DNA of 36,036 bases, taken from Gloeomargarita sp. SKYG116 (lineage in GTDB: Bacteria; Cyanobacteriota; Cyanobacteriia; Gloeomargaritales; Gloeomargaritaceae). Location of the stretch: contig JANWVM010000023.1 of NCBI GenBank assembly GCA_025056115.1, positions 1-36,036 of the forward strand, in the 5' to 3' direction. A program made the position numbers and the translations under genes. Shown here piece by piece: positions 1 through 7,454 of this stretch. The notes beneath the pieces were generated by a model. It was not told the origin of the DNA, ran no database searches, and worked only from the letters and a program-made list of their open reading frames with translations. Position 1 is the stretch's first letter. Each line of letters opens with the position of its first letter.

Positions 1-740
1 TGGGCGTACTGCTGCATATTCCCCAGAATCCCCATCGAAGCTCGCTTGTCCAGCACCTTTTCCACTTCCGGCGGCAAGGAAATGTTTTCGATTAGCAACT
101 GGGTTAACTCAATCCCCCAGCGCTCCAAATCTGGTTGAATTTCCGCGCGAATTTTATTGCCCAAATCCCGATATTGCGCCGCTAAATCCAGCACCGGAAT
201 CTGACTACGCCCCAACCACGACGCAAAGCTGGAAACAATCTCATTGCGAATTTGATTGCTAATTTCATCCACCTGGAACAGACCATCAGTGCTCACCAAT
301 TGCTCCAGCATTTTGCGGGGGTCGGTAATGCGCATGGCATAGGTCCCAAACGCTCGCACCCGCACCGGCCCAAAGTCCGCATCCCGCAGCGTGATGGGGT
401 TTTGCGTCCCCCATTTCAAATTGGTGAAGTTGCGGGTGCTAAAGAAATAAACTTCCGCTTTGAAGGGGGAATTAAATCCGTGGGGCCAGGCTTTGAGCGT
501 GCTTAAGATAGGCAAATTGCGGGTGTAAAGCTCATACGTCCCTTCGGAAAATACATCGGCAACTTGGCCTTCGTTGACAAACACTGCCATCTGGCCAGGC
601 CGGACTATCAACTTGGCACCCTGTTTAATTTCGTTATTGAAGCGCTCGAACCGATAAACCAAGGTGGTATTGGTCTTGTCCAGCCACTCAATAACGTCAA
701 TAAATTGCCCGCGAAAAACGTTGAAGACTAACAACGCCAT
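1..740 (-). CDS. SPFH/Band 7 (YdjI-like, virion core-like) protein, partial
   Basis: Reading the minus strand from an ATG at 740 gives an uninterrupted frame of about 246 codons that leaves the window at base 1, so the C-terminus is missing. The product begins MALLVFNVFRGQFIDVIEW and continues through an SPFH-type core, with a conserved-looking VRPGQMAVFVNEGQ segment near residue 50 and the stretch LTQLLIENISLPPEVEKVLD near residue 220. This matches the soluble YdjI/virion-core-like SPFH proteins, which usually carry a C-terminal zinc-ribbon or shuttle segment (not visible here). SPFH proteins form oligomeric scaffolds, often at membranes; no N-terminal membrane anchor is seen. A G-rich stretch just upstream may act as the ribosome binding site. 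It is divergent from the GIY-YIG gene, with about 70 bases between the starts. The family call is confident; the cellular role is not known from sequence. Confidence 0.85.
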   Translation of the reverse strand, partial: MALLVFNVFRGQFIDVIEWLDKTNTTLVYRFERFNNEIKQGAKLIVRPGQMAVFVNEGQVADVFSEGTYELYTRNLPILSTLKAWPHGFNSPFKAEVYFFSTRNFTNLKWGTQNPITLRDADFGPVRVRAFGTYAMRITDPRKMLEQLVSTDGLFQVDEISNQIRNEIVSSFASWLGRSQIPVLDLAAQYRDLGNKIRAEIQPDLERWGIELTQLLIENISLPPEVEKVLDKRASMGILGNMQQYA

Positions 741-810
741 TGCCCCATCCCCCAGTCCCCGAGCTACTTGGCCAAGCTTGCTTTACTATACCATAAGGCT
801 CAAGGCGGGA

Positions 811-1416
811 ATGACCATGACCAAACCTGAGCAAATCAACCTATTTGATGGACAACAATGGCGGGCGATGAGCGCTCCCGGGGTTTATCGCACGGGTCTG
901 CCCCCGCTGGACTGGTCGCTGGAACAATTACAGGATTGGAAGCAGGCAGTTATCCGTTATCAACAAAACCAAACTGTTTTCATTCAGGGCGATTTCTGGA
1001 CGCAGCACACGAGTGCGACCTTGCCTTTGATTGACCCCTTTACACTGGGTAGTGAAAGCGACCGTTTTTTCCGTTTCCCCAGCCGTTTTCATCAAGGCGA
1101 CCCCTGCATTTATTTCGTCCTAGACCGGGCAGCGCCCCTGATTCTGTATATCGGCGAGACGGTGAATAGTCGTCAACGCTGGCAAGGACATCACGATTGC
1201 AAGACGTATTTGCGCCACTACTTGAACGCTCACCGGCGCTACGGATTGACCACCCAAATTTGCTGGACCTTTTATTGGGAAGTGCCCTGGCAAACCCGCC
1301 CCCGCAAGCAACTGGAACAAGCCCTGATTCAGCAGTGGTTGCCCCCCTTTAACCAAGAAAGCTGGTCGCGGTGGGGAGCGCCTTGGCGAATTCACTATCA
1401 GGCGACGCGGGACTAG
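811..1416 (+). CDS. GIY-YIG nuclease family protein
   Basis: A 201-residue protein from the ATG at 811, with a second ATG two codons later at 817. An upstream in-frame extension to 664 is low in plausibility because it overlaps the start of the divergent SPFH gene; AAGGCGGGA just ahead of 811 is a usable ribosome binding site. The GIY-YIG fold is visible: CIYFVLD as the GIY strand, then LYIGET as the YIG strand, RQRWQGHH carrying the conserved Arg, and a downstream Glu in RKQLEQALIQQWLPPFN. That is the order of a GIY-YIG catalytic core. It is a free-standing domain without helicase or UvrC parts, so the substrate is unknown; DNA cleavage or repair is only the family inference. Its TAG stop shares the CTAG at 1413-1416 with the stop of the convergent manC-type gene. 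Confidence 0.85.
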   Translation: MTMTKPEQINLFDGQQWRAMSAPGVYRTGLPPLDWSLEQLQDWKQAVIRYQQNQTVFIQGDFWTQHTSATLPLIDPFTLGSESDRFFRFPSRFHQGDPCIYFVLDRAAPLILYIGETVNSRQRWQGHHDCKTYLRHYLNAHRRYGLTTQICWTFYWEVPWQTRPRKQLEQALIQQWLPPFNQESWSRWGAPWRIHYQATRD

Positions 1417-3932
1417 GCGTGGTGTTGTTCCATGAATTGCTGCAACCGCTGGCGATATTCCTGGCCCCAATGGGTCACCCATTCCCGCTCTAAACCGTTG
1501 ACCACAAAGTGCAGTTGGGGTTCGGTGGCGTCAGGGAGAAATAACACCCAATGATCCGGGTCGTAACCCTGGGGAAAAATGCGCACGCCGTCGGTTAAAT
1601 CCAGCAGGTCAGGCGTGTGGGTTTCCACCAGATGACGCATCCAGGCCCCCTTCAACCGCCACGGACAATGAATGGTTTGGGATTTCCAAAACACCTGGGG
1701 CAAATGGGCGTTGATTTGGGCGAGCGACCGCTCCTGGACGGTGAGCAATTCCAGCAATTTGGCGGTGGTGAACATGGCGTCAAATCCAGGGTGCAATTGT
1801 GGAAAGATAAAGCCCAATTCGCCGCTGCCAGCACACAAAATGCGCGGTTTTTCTTGACAGGTACGCATCAGAGCCGTCGGGTTGGCTTTGGTGCGAATGA
1901 CGTGGCCTTCGTGGTAACGAGCAATTTGCTCAACAAGACTGCTGGTGGTCACCGGCACGGCCACCATGCCCCGGGGTTGTCCCGCTAGCACGAGTTCCAT
2001 CACCACCGCCGTTAACCGCGACCCCTGGATGGCTTGGCCCGTTTCATCCACCAGCACCAGCCGCTCCCCGTTGGCCCAAATCTGCACCCCCAGCTGCGCC
2101 CGCACCGCTTCCACCACGCGCCCCAATTGCTGGAGTGACGCTTCCCGTTCCTCGGCGGTCAGGGGCGTTTGTCGCAAACTGGCGTTGAGCACCAGGGGGT
2201 CGCACCCGTACCGCACCAGCAGTTCCGGCAGGATGGCCCCCGAAACCCCGTGCGCGTAGTCCACCACCACCTTGGCCCGCGATTGCCGGATGGCCTCCAC
2301 CTGGAGTTGCCCCTCGAAGGCGTCGCAGTACAGGTCCACCACCCGCGCCGGAATCACCATATCGCCAATATCCGCCAGCGCCGCCCGCCGAAATTCTTCC
2401 CGCACCAGGGTGGCTTCGATTTTTTTCTCCAGCGCCGGTGGAATGTTCAGCCCCTGGGCATCCAAAAACTCAATCAACACATGGCCAGGGTGGTCGGGGT
2501 CCAGCCGCACGTGGATGCCTCCCTCGACGTGGGATGTCCGGGCCACCAGGCGGCTGATGGGGATGGCGGTCGCTTCCAGGTTTTGCACCTGTACCCCCAC
2601 CGACATCAACCCGGCAATCACCGAGCGGGAAATCATCCGAGAAACCTTGCGCTGGTCGCGGGAGACCTGGACGTTGGCCCCCGGCGGTAAACAGGACCCA
2701 AACGCGGCTCCTAACCGCATCGCCAGTTCAGGGGTAATGTCCACATTGGCCAGGCCGGAGACACCCCGCACGCCAAACAGATGCCGTCGCGCCCCCGTGC
2801 CCCAGATGAGATTGGTGTTGACGGTGGCCCCTGGTTCGATGTACTTGCCCGGCCAGACCCGGCAGCGTTCCTGCACCAAGGCTTCTTCCCCGACCTGGCA
2901 CAGATGCCCCAGCACTGCCCCTTCCAACACCTGCGCGCGCGGCCCGATGCGACTGCCCCGCCCCACCACACAGGCCCGCAGGTGACTTTCTTCCCCCACC
3001 ATCACGCCGTTGAGCACAATGGCCCGCTTCAAGTCCGCCTGGGCTTCGACAATCACGTTGTCGCCAATCACGGTCCCCGGCCCCAAGCGCACCCCTGGCC
3101 CCAGGCGGCAGTTGTGCCCGATCAGCACCGGCGCTTCCCAGGTCACCGACGGGTCCAGGCGCACCTGTTCCCCCAGCCACAAGCCGTTTTGCACTTGCCG
3201 GTACGCTGGCGACAAATGCACCTTGCCCGTGAGCGCATCCCACTGCACCTGGCGGTAGCGGTCCAGATTGCCCACGTCGCACCAGTACCCTTTGGCCACA
3301 AACCCGTACACCGGTTCCCCTTGGGCCAGCAAATAGGGCAGCACGTCCTGGGCAAAGTCAGCGGGCTGGTCAGGGGCCAGGTAGGTGAGCGCCTCCGGTT
3401 CCACGATGTAAGCGCCGATGTTCACCGTGTCGGAAAAGACTTCCCCCGGCGTTGGTTTTTCCAGCAAGCGCACAATCCGCCCCTCGCTGTCGGTAATCAC
3501 CACCCCAAATTCCGCCGGGTCCGGGACATGGGTGAGCATGACCGTGAGTTTGGCGCCCCGTTGCCGGTGAAAATGAATGGCCGCCTGCAAATTGATGTCC
3601 GTAATCACATCGCCGCTGACCACTACAAAGGTTTCCGGCAGCAGAGACAAAACCTGGCGCACTGACCCCGCCGTACCCAGGGGACGCAGTTCCTCCACCG
3701 CGTAGGACAAGCGCACGCCCCAGTCGCGGCCATCCTGAAAATAGGACTGCACCGTATCCGGCAAGTAGTGCAATGTGACGATGCATTCCGTTAGACCGTG
3801 CCCCCGCAACCAGGCCAGCGTGTGCTCCAAAATGGGGCGATTCAATACTGGCAGCAAGGGCTTGGGGAGATCACAGGTCAACGGTCGCAAGCGCGTCCCA
3901 GCCCCGCCCGCCATCAACACCGCCCGGATCAT
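1413..3932 (-). CDS. Mannose-1-phosphate guanylyltransferase fused to degenerate phosphomannomutase-like domain
   Basis: An 839-residue multidomain protein. Residues 1 to about 235 form a sugar-phosphate nucleotidyltransferase with the GGAGTRLRPLT signature, PKPLLPV and the GDVITD metal motif near 107-112. Residues about 250-375 are left-handed beta-helix hexapeptide repeats. Residues from about 384 align with the alpha-D-phosphohexomutase fold (LFGVRGVSGLANVDITPEL onward, and TEPQLHFVVNG at the C-terminus). In that last part the phosphoserine loop normally reading ASHNP is HVRLDPD near residue 475, and the DxDxDR metal loop reads ANGERLVL near 620, so mutase activity is unlikely. The N-terminal domain should make an NDP-sugar, probably GDP-mannose, for polysaccharide or glycan synthesis. 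GGGGAG lies about eight bases ahead of the ATG. The gene is convergent with the GIY-YIG gene and divergent from the methyltransferase. The exact sugar specificity is inferred. Confidence 0.87.
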   Translation of the reverse strand: MIRAVLMAGGAGTRLRPLTCDLPKPLLPVLNRPILEHTLAWLRGHGLTECIVTLHYLPDTVQSYFQDGRDWGVRLSYAVEELRPLGTAGSVRQVLSLLPETFVVVSGDVITDINLQAAIHFHRQRGAKLTVMLTHVPDPAEFGVVITDSEGRIVRLLEKPTPGEVFSDTVNIGAYIVEPEALTYLAPDQPADFAQDVLPYLLAQGEPVYGFVAKGYWCDVGNLDRYRQVQWDALTGKVHLSPAYRQVQNGLWLGEQVRLDPSVTWEAPVLIGHNCRLGPGVRLGPGTVIGDNVIVEAQADLKRAIVLNGVMVGEESHLRACVVGRGSRIGPRAQVLEGAVLGHLCQVGEEALVQERCRVWPGKYIEPGATVNTNLIWGTGARRHLFGVRGVSGLANVDITPELAMRLGAAFGSCLPPGANVQVSRDQRKVSRMISRSVIAGLMSVGVQVQNLEATAIPISRLVARTSHVEGGIHVRLDPDHPGHVLIEFLDAQGLNIPPALEKKIEATLVREEFRRAALADIGDMVIPARVVDLYCDAFEGQLQVEAIRQSRAKVVVDYAHGVSGAILPELLVRYGCDPLVLNASLRQTPLTAEEREASLQQLGRVVEAVRAQLGVQIWANGERLVLVDETGQAIQGSRLTAVVMELVLAGQPRGMVAVPVTTSSLVEQIARYHEGHVIRTKANPTALMRTCQEKPRILCAGSGELGFIFPQLHPGFDAMFTTAKLLELLTVQERSLAQINAHLPQVFWKSQTIHCPWRLKGAWMRHLVETHTPDLLDLTDGVRIFPQGYDPDHWVLFLPDATEPQLHFVVNGLEREWVTHWGQEYRQRLQQFMEQHHA

Positions 3933-4030
3933 GCCACAGCTCCCCCTTTTCTCCCCATTATCACCAGCCCCACCGTCGCCGATGGCCTAAACTGAGAAAT
4001 GTGAAGTTATGTGACAGGTCGTACACAGTC

Positions 4031-4690
4031 ATGACAGCCCCTGTTCTGACGCCTGACCAGCGGCGCAAGTTGGATGAGCGCGACGATGCCCTGTTCTACC
4101 AGATGCCCCGGTTGGTGACCCACGTTGATGACGGGTTTATCCAGCAGTTGACGCAACTGTACCGAGAGCGCCTGACGCCGGGGGGCTGCCTTCTCGACCT
4201 GATGAGCAGTTGGGTGTCCCACTTGCCGCCGGAGATGGACTTTGCTGAAGTGGTGGGGCATGGGATGAACGCCGAAGAACTGGCCCGCAACCCCCGCCTG
4301 ACCCGCTATTTTGTCCAGAATTTAAACCGGGACCTGCGATTGCCCCTGGCCGACCACAGCTTTGATGCCGTGCTGAACGCAGTCTCGGTGCAGTATTTGC
4401 AGTACCCAGAAGCCATCTTTGCCGAAATCCATCGCGTGCTGAAGCCCGGCGGCATCGCCATCGTCAGTTTTTCCAACCGGATGTTTTATCAAAAGGCCAT
4501 CCAAGCCTGGCGGGATGCCACCGACGAGCTGCGCATTGAACTGGTGAAACGCTATTTTCAAGCGGTGCCCGGTTTTGGCGAGATAGAAGTGATTGCTCGC
4601 CGACCTGTCTCCGTCAACCTGGCCCTGGCGTGGCTAGGTCTGGGTGGGGGCGACCCGTTCTACGCGGTATTGGCCCGCAAGGTGGGTTAG
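4031..4690 (+). CDS. SAM-dependent methyltransferase (type 11-like, cyanobacterial/plant type)
   Basis: A 219-residue protein from the ATG at 4031; a GTG at 4001 would add ten residues and cannot be excluded. The C-terminal half carries class I methyltransferase features: FDAVLNAVSVQYLQYPE as the motif around strand 4, followed by EIHRVLKPGGIAIVSFSNR. The nucleotide-binding motif I is unusual, reading LLDLMSSWVSHLP rather than the glycine-rich DxGxGxG, and is followed by VVGHGMNAEELARNP. I recognise this arrangement from conserved proteins of cyanobacteria and plants whose substrate is not established. It sits three bases upstream of an ABC ATPase gene on the same strand, so the two are probably cotranscribed. 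Methyl transfer is the family inference; the acceptor is unknown. Confidence 0.8.
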   Translation: MTAPVLTPDQRRKLDERDDALFYQMPRLVTHVDDGFIQQLTQLYRERLTPGGCLLDLMSSWVSHLPPEMDFAEVVGHGMNAEELARNPRLTRYFVQNLNRDLRLPLADHSFDAVLNAVSVQYLQYPEAIFAEIHRVLKPGGIAIVSFSNRMFYQKAIQAWRDATDELRIELVKRYFQAVPGFGEIEVIARRPVSVNLALAWLGLGGGDPFYAVLARKVG

Positions 4691-4693
4691 GTC

Positions 4694-5320
4694 ATGTTGT
4701 CGCTTGTCAACGTCACCTATCACCCGCCGGCCAGTCCGCACCCCATCCTGCAGCAGATCAACCTGACGGTGCCGGCCCCGTCGTTGACTTTGATTGTGGG
4801 TTCCAGCGGTGCGGGGAAAACTACATTGTTGGAACTGGTGGCGGGTTTGGCGGCTCCCACCCAGGGGCATATCCGCTGGCGGGACCAAGCGCTGAAGCCC
4901 CAGGATTTGCAGATGGTGGCAGGACTAGTGTTTCAGTTTCCCGAGCGTCATTTTTGCGGGCTGACGGTGCTGGAAGAGTTGCGCTTGGGTCACCCGGAAC
5001 TCACGTTTGACCAAGTGCAGCAGGTGCTGGAAACGGTGCATCTGACCGATGTGCCCTGGCATCAACCGCCCCATTTGCTCAGCGGGGGGCAGCAACGCCG
5101 GTTGGCCTTGGCCGTGCAATTGATTCGCCAGCCCTACCTGTTACTCCTGGATGAACCCCTGGCGGGTCTGGACTGGTCCATGCGCCGACAGGTGCTGCAG
5201 TTGCTTCAGGAGTTGAAACAGCAGTGGTCGTTGCTAGTGGTGAGTCACGACACGCGGGAACTCAGCGCCATGGCCGACCAGGTGTGGCGATTGGAGCGCG
5301 GGACGCTGGTGGCCCCCTAA
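4694..5320 (+). CDS. ABC transporter ATP-binding protein, energy-coupling-factor-like
   Basis: A 208-residue single ATPase domain. Walker A is GSSGAGKTT at residues 36-44, the Q-loop region is FQFPERHF near 80-87, the signature is LSGGQQRR at 129-136, Walker B is LLLDEP near 150, and the switch His is in VVSHD at about 185. The FQFPE form of the Q-loop is typical of EcfA/CbiO-type ATPases of energy-coupling-factor importers, which take up metals or vitamins. No transmembrane EcfT or substrate-binding S component lies nearby, so its membrane partner must be elsewhere. Plastid-encoded-like homologues of this group exist in plants. It follows the methyltransferase gene after three bases. Its TAA stop overlaps the convergent cysA stop at 5317-5320. 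The transported substrate cannot be told from sequence. Confidence 0.85.
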   Translation: MLSLVNVTYHPPASPHPILQQINLTVPAPSLTLIVGSSGAGKTTLLELVAGLAAPTQGHIRWRDQALKPQDLQMVAGLVFQFPERHFCGLTVLEELRLGHPELTFDQVQQVLETVHLTDVPWHQPPHLLSGGQQRRLALAVQLIRQPYLLLLDEPLAGLDWSMRRQVLQLLQELKQQWSLLVVSHDTRELSAMADQVWRLERGTLVAP

Positions 5321-6333
5321 ATGGAGTAGTTCAGGGGAAAACACCGAGCCTCGCGGGGCCGCACGTACACCTGCTGGTGGGGTTGCAACTGGAGTTGGGC
5401 AAACCGCTGCCGGTCAATCTGGGCCATCAGGGTCTGGCCGTCTTCTAGGGTCAATTCCAGGCGCACTTCTGGCCCTAGGTGCAACAGCCGTTGAATGCGG
5501 GCGGGGGTATGGGCTTCCTCGGGATTTGTACTAATAATAATGTCGTGGGGACGCAAAAACGCCTGGCCATGCCCCATATCTAGCCCCTGGCGCTGGAGCA
5601 ATCCGGCGTTTCCCGGCAAGACATTCACCGGCCCGATAAAGCTCATCACAAAGGGCGTTGCCGGATGGTCGTAAATTTCGGCGGGCGTGCCCACCTGTTC
5701 CACCCGGCCCTTGTGAATCACCACGATCTGGTCCGACAGTTCCATCGCCTCTTCCTGGTCGTGGGTGACAAACACGGTGGTGACGTGCATTTCGTCGTGC
5801 AACCGCCGCAGCCATGCCCGCAGTTCCTGGCGCACCCGCGCATCCAACGCCCCAAACGGTTCATCAAGCAGCAACACCTGGGGTTCGACCGCCAGCGCCC
5901 GCGCCAAGGCCACCCGTTGCCGTTGACCACCGGAGAGTTGGTGGGGGTAGCGGTCCCCCAGGCCCTGTAATTGCACCAGTTCCAGGAGCGTTTCTACCCG
6001 CTGTTTGATGCGTTGCTTGGGCACCTTGCGCACCTCCAGCCCAAAGGCAATGTTTTGCCGCACCGTCATGTGCTTAAACAGGGCGTAGTGCTGAAACACA
6101 AACCCAATGTTGCGCTCTTGCACCTGGCGATGGGTGGCGTCTTGGCCCGTCAGCCAGATTTTGCCCGTATCCGGCGTTTCCAACCCGGCAATCAAGCGCA
6201 ACAGGGTGGATTTGCCCGACCCCGACGGCCCCAGCAGTGCCACCAGCGACCCGGTGGGAATGGTCAGACTCACGTCATCCACCGCCAGGAAATTGCCAAA
6301 CCGCTTGGACACGTGCTCCACGACAATCCCCAT
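5317..6333 (-). CDS. cysA: Sulfate/thiosulfate-type ABC transporter ATP-binding protein (CysA-like)
   Basis: A 338-residue ABC ATPase of the CysA/PotA/MalK class. Walker [10 protein letters not shown] starts at residue 35, the signature LSGGQ is at 133-137, Walker B LLLDEP at about 154-159, and the switch His at 191. A C-terminal regulatory TOBE-type domain runs from about residue 240 to the end. [15 protein letters not shown] at the start and [11 protein letters not shown] near residue 230 are characteristic of CysA, the ATPase driving sulfate/thiosulfate import. However, no cysT, cysW or sulfate-binding protein genes are adjacent. Instead it is the last gene of a minus-strand cluster after a double-NIL protein (12 bases upstream) and a TauE/SafE gene, which keeps a sulfur theme. 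Molybdate or other oxyanion transport is a possible alternative. Convergent with the ECF-like ATPase, with a four-base overlap. Confidence 0.85.
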   Translation of the reverse strand: MGIVVEHVSKRFGNFLAVDDVSLTIPTGSLVALLGPSGSGKSTLLRLIAGLETPDTGKIWLTGQDATHRQVQERNIGFVFQHYALFKHMTVRQNIAFGLEVRKVPKQRIKQRVETLLELVQLQGLGDRYPHQLSGGQRQRVALARALAVEPQVLLLDEPFGALDARVRQELRAWLRRLHDEMHVTTVFVTHDQEEAMELSDQIVVIHKGRVEQVGTPAEIYDHPATPFVMSFIGPVNVLPGNAGLLQRQGLDMGHGQAFLRPHDIIISTNPEEAHTPARIQRLLHLGPEVRLELTLEDGQTLMAQIDRQRFAQLQLQPHQQVYVRPREARCFPLNYSI

Positions 6334-6345
6334 CGCCGTCGCTCC

Positions 6346-6903
6346 CTACACCGACCAATCCACCTGGTTATCGGCTTGCCAGACTTGGATGCCCCGCTGG
6401 CGCAAGTAGTCCAGTCCCTGGGCAATCTGCTCGGCGGTTCCCTGCACCTCCAGGTCAAACCAGCCATCGTCCTCGCGACTGGGACTGAGCAATCCCCCCC
6501 GCAGATTCACCACCAACCCGTACCCGGAAACCAGGCCCGATAGGATGGGCACATCGCAGGCCGCCTTGGGAATCCGCACGTGGATATGGGTGCGTTGGAC
6601 CGCCGTGGTTGCGGGCGGCATGACTGGAGTGGGCACGGTCATTTCTGGTGCATCGGCAATGGGGGACAGGTTAATCAACTCCCACTGGCGCTCCTGCATC
6701 ACCGCCAGGCAGCGTTCCAAAGCTGTTTCCGCGCCGTAGAGTTCCAAATCCAGCCAGGCTTCCGCTTGGTTTTGCGGGTCGAATAACGCACCCCGGATGT
6801 TCACCGTCACCCTGTAATGGGTAATCAACTGGGACAACACCGGTTCATCCTGACCGCCCGCCGGCACCCGCACCCGCACCGTTACCCGTTTGGCTTGCGT
6901 CAT
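6346..6903 (-). CDS. Protein with two tandem NIL domains
   Basis: A 185-residue protein from the ATG at 6903, chosen because GGGGAGG lies about seven bases upstream; a further in-frame ATG at 6954 would run into the upstream gene. Two homologous halves are visible: residues about 5-82 (VTVRVRVPAGGQDEPVLSQL, then VTVNIRGALFD) and about 102-180 (THIHVRIPKAACDVPILSGL, then LVVNLRGGLLSP), joined by a Pro-rich linker. Each matches the NIL domain, first described at the C-terminus of MetN methionine-import ATPases, where it acts as a small-molecule sensor. Here the domains are free-standing, directly ahead of cysA and behind a TauE/SafE gene. A regulatory or ligand-sensing role for the CysA ATPase is a reasonable inference but not shown. 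No enzyme motif is seen. Confidence 0.82.
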   Translation of the reverse strand: MTQAKRVTVRVRVPAGGQDEPVLSQLITHYRVTVNIRGALFDPQNQAEAWLDLELYGAETALERCLAVMQERQWELINLSPIADAPEMTVPTPVMPPATTAVQRTHIHVRIPKAACDVPILSGLVSGYGLVVNLRGGLLSPSREDDGWFDLEVQGTAEQIAQGLDYLRQRGIQVWQADNQVDWSV

Positions 6904-6944
6904 CCTGGGCCTCCCCCCGTCGGTCACCAGCTTCATTATCGTGC

Positions 6945-7307
6945 TCATCGCCACAGCAAATAGCGCAATCCCACCAGCAGCAAAAATCCCCCGTACAGCT
7001 TTTTCATCATCTCACTGGTGATAAACGGCTGATTGGCCAGCACTGCTCCCAGTCCATTGCCCAGGAGCAAGCCCACCACCATGATCACGGCGGCCCGCAG
7101 GTCCAAATTGCCGCTGCGGTGATACACCCAAGCCCCCACTAACCCAATTGGCAATACCTGCGCCGCCAGGGACGTTCCAGTAGCTACCTTCTGGTCAAAT
7201 CCCAGTCCTAGCACCAGCGCCGGCACCATAATCGCGCCCCCGCCAATGCCAAACATGCCCCCCGCCAAACCCGCAATCAGTCCCACCGTCAACAACGGCC
7301 CAATCAA
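6945..7307 (-). CDS. Half-size TauE/SafE-family membrane protein
   Basis: A 120-residue, very hydrophobic protein with about four membrane segments. It begins MIGPLLTVGLIAGLAGGMFGI and contains GGGAIMVPALV followed by VATGTSLAAQVLPIGLVGAW, which is the typical N-terminal repeat of the TauE/SafE (DUF81) family of sulfite, sulfonate or organic-anion exporters. Full-length family members have two such repeats and about eight helices, roughly 250 residues; this one has a single repeat, so it would have to work as a dimer. A strong GGGGGAAGGG lies ahead of the ATG. It is first in the minus-strand cluster with the double-NIL protein and CysA, which supports a role in sulfur-compound movement. The actual substrate is inferred from context only. 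Confidence 0.82.
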   Translation of the reverse strand: MIGPLLTVGLIAGLAGGMFGIGGGAIMVPALVLGLGFDQKVATGTSLAAQVLPIGLVGAWVYHRSGNLDLRAAVIMVVGLLLGNGLGAVLANQPFITSEMMKKLYGGFLLLVGLRYLLWR

Positions 7308-7422
7308 CGCCCTTCCCCCACAATACTACAGTAAGTTTATCGGATTTAGTGACAATTTAGGCAAGAACAGGCAAGGTCTGGAAGAAATCCCAAACGCTGG
7401 TTCGTTCACCCCGGTTGCTTGT

Positions 7423-7428
7423 TAGAAT
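7423..7428 (+). promoter_or_regulatory. Candidate -10 element for thyX
   Basis: TAGAAT matches five of six bases of the -10 consensus and would place a start of transcription about 20 bases before the ATG at 7455. No convincing -35 is present; TTCGTT at 7401-7406 is a weak candidate. Confidence 0.3.
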
Positions 7429-7454
7429 CGCCGGTATCAGCTTATTTTAAGGTC

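Noticed and set aside
664-810. Upstream in-frame extension of the GIY-YIG protein
   Set aside because: It overlaps the start of the divergent SPFH gene, lacks a ribosome binding site and is low in conserved-looking sequence; the ATG at 811 is better placed.
2781-3665. Long plus-strand open frame opposite the guanylyltransferase gene
   Set aside because: It is a His-, Pro- and Arg-rich antisense shadow in a GC-rich gene; the minus-strand frame has clear domains.
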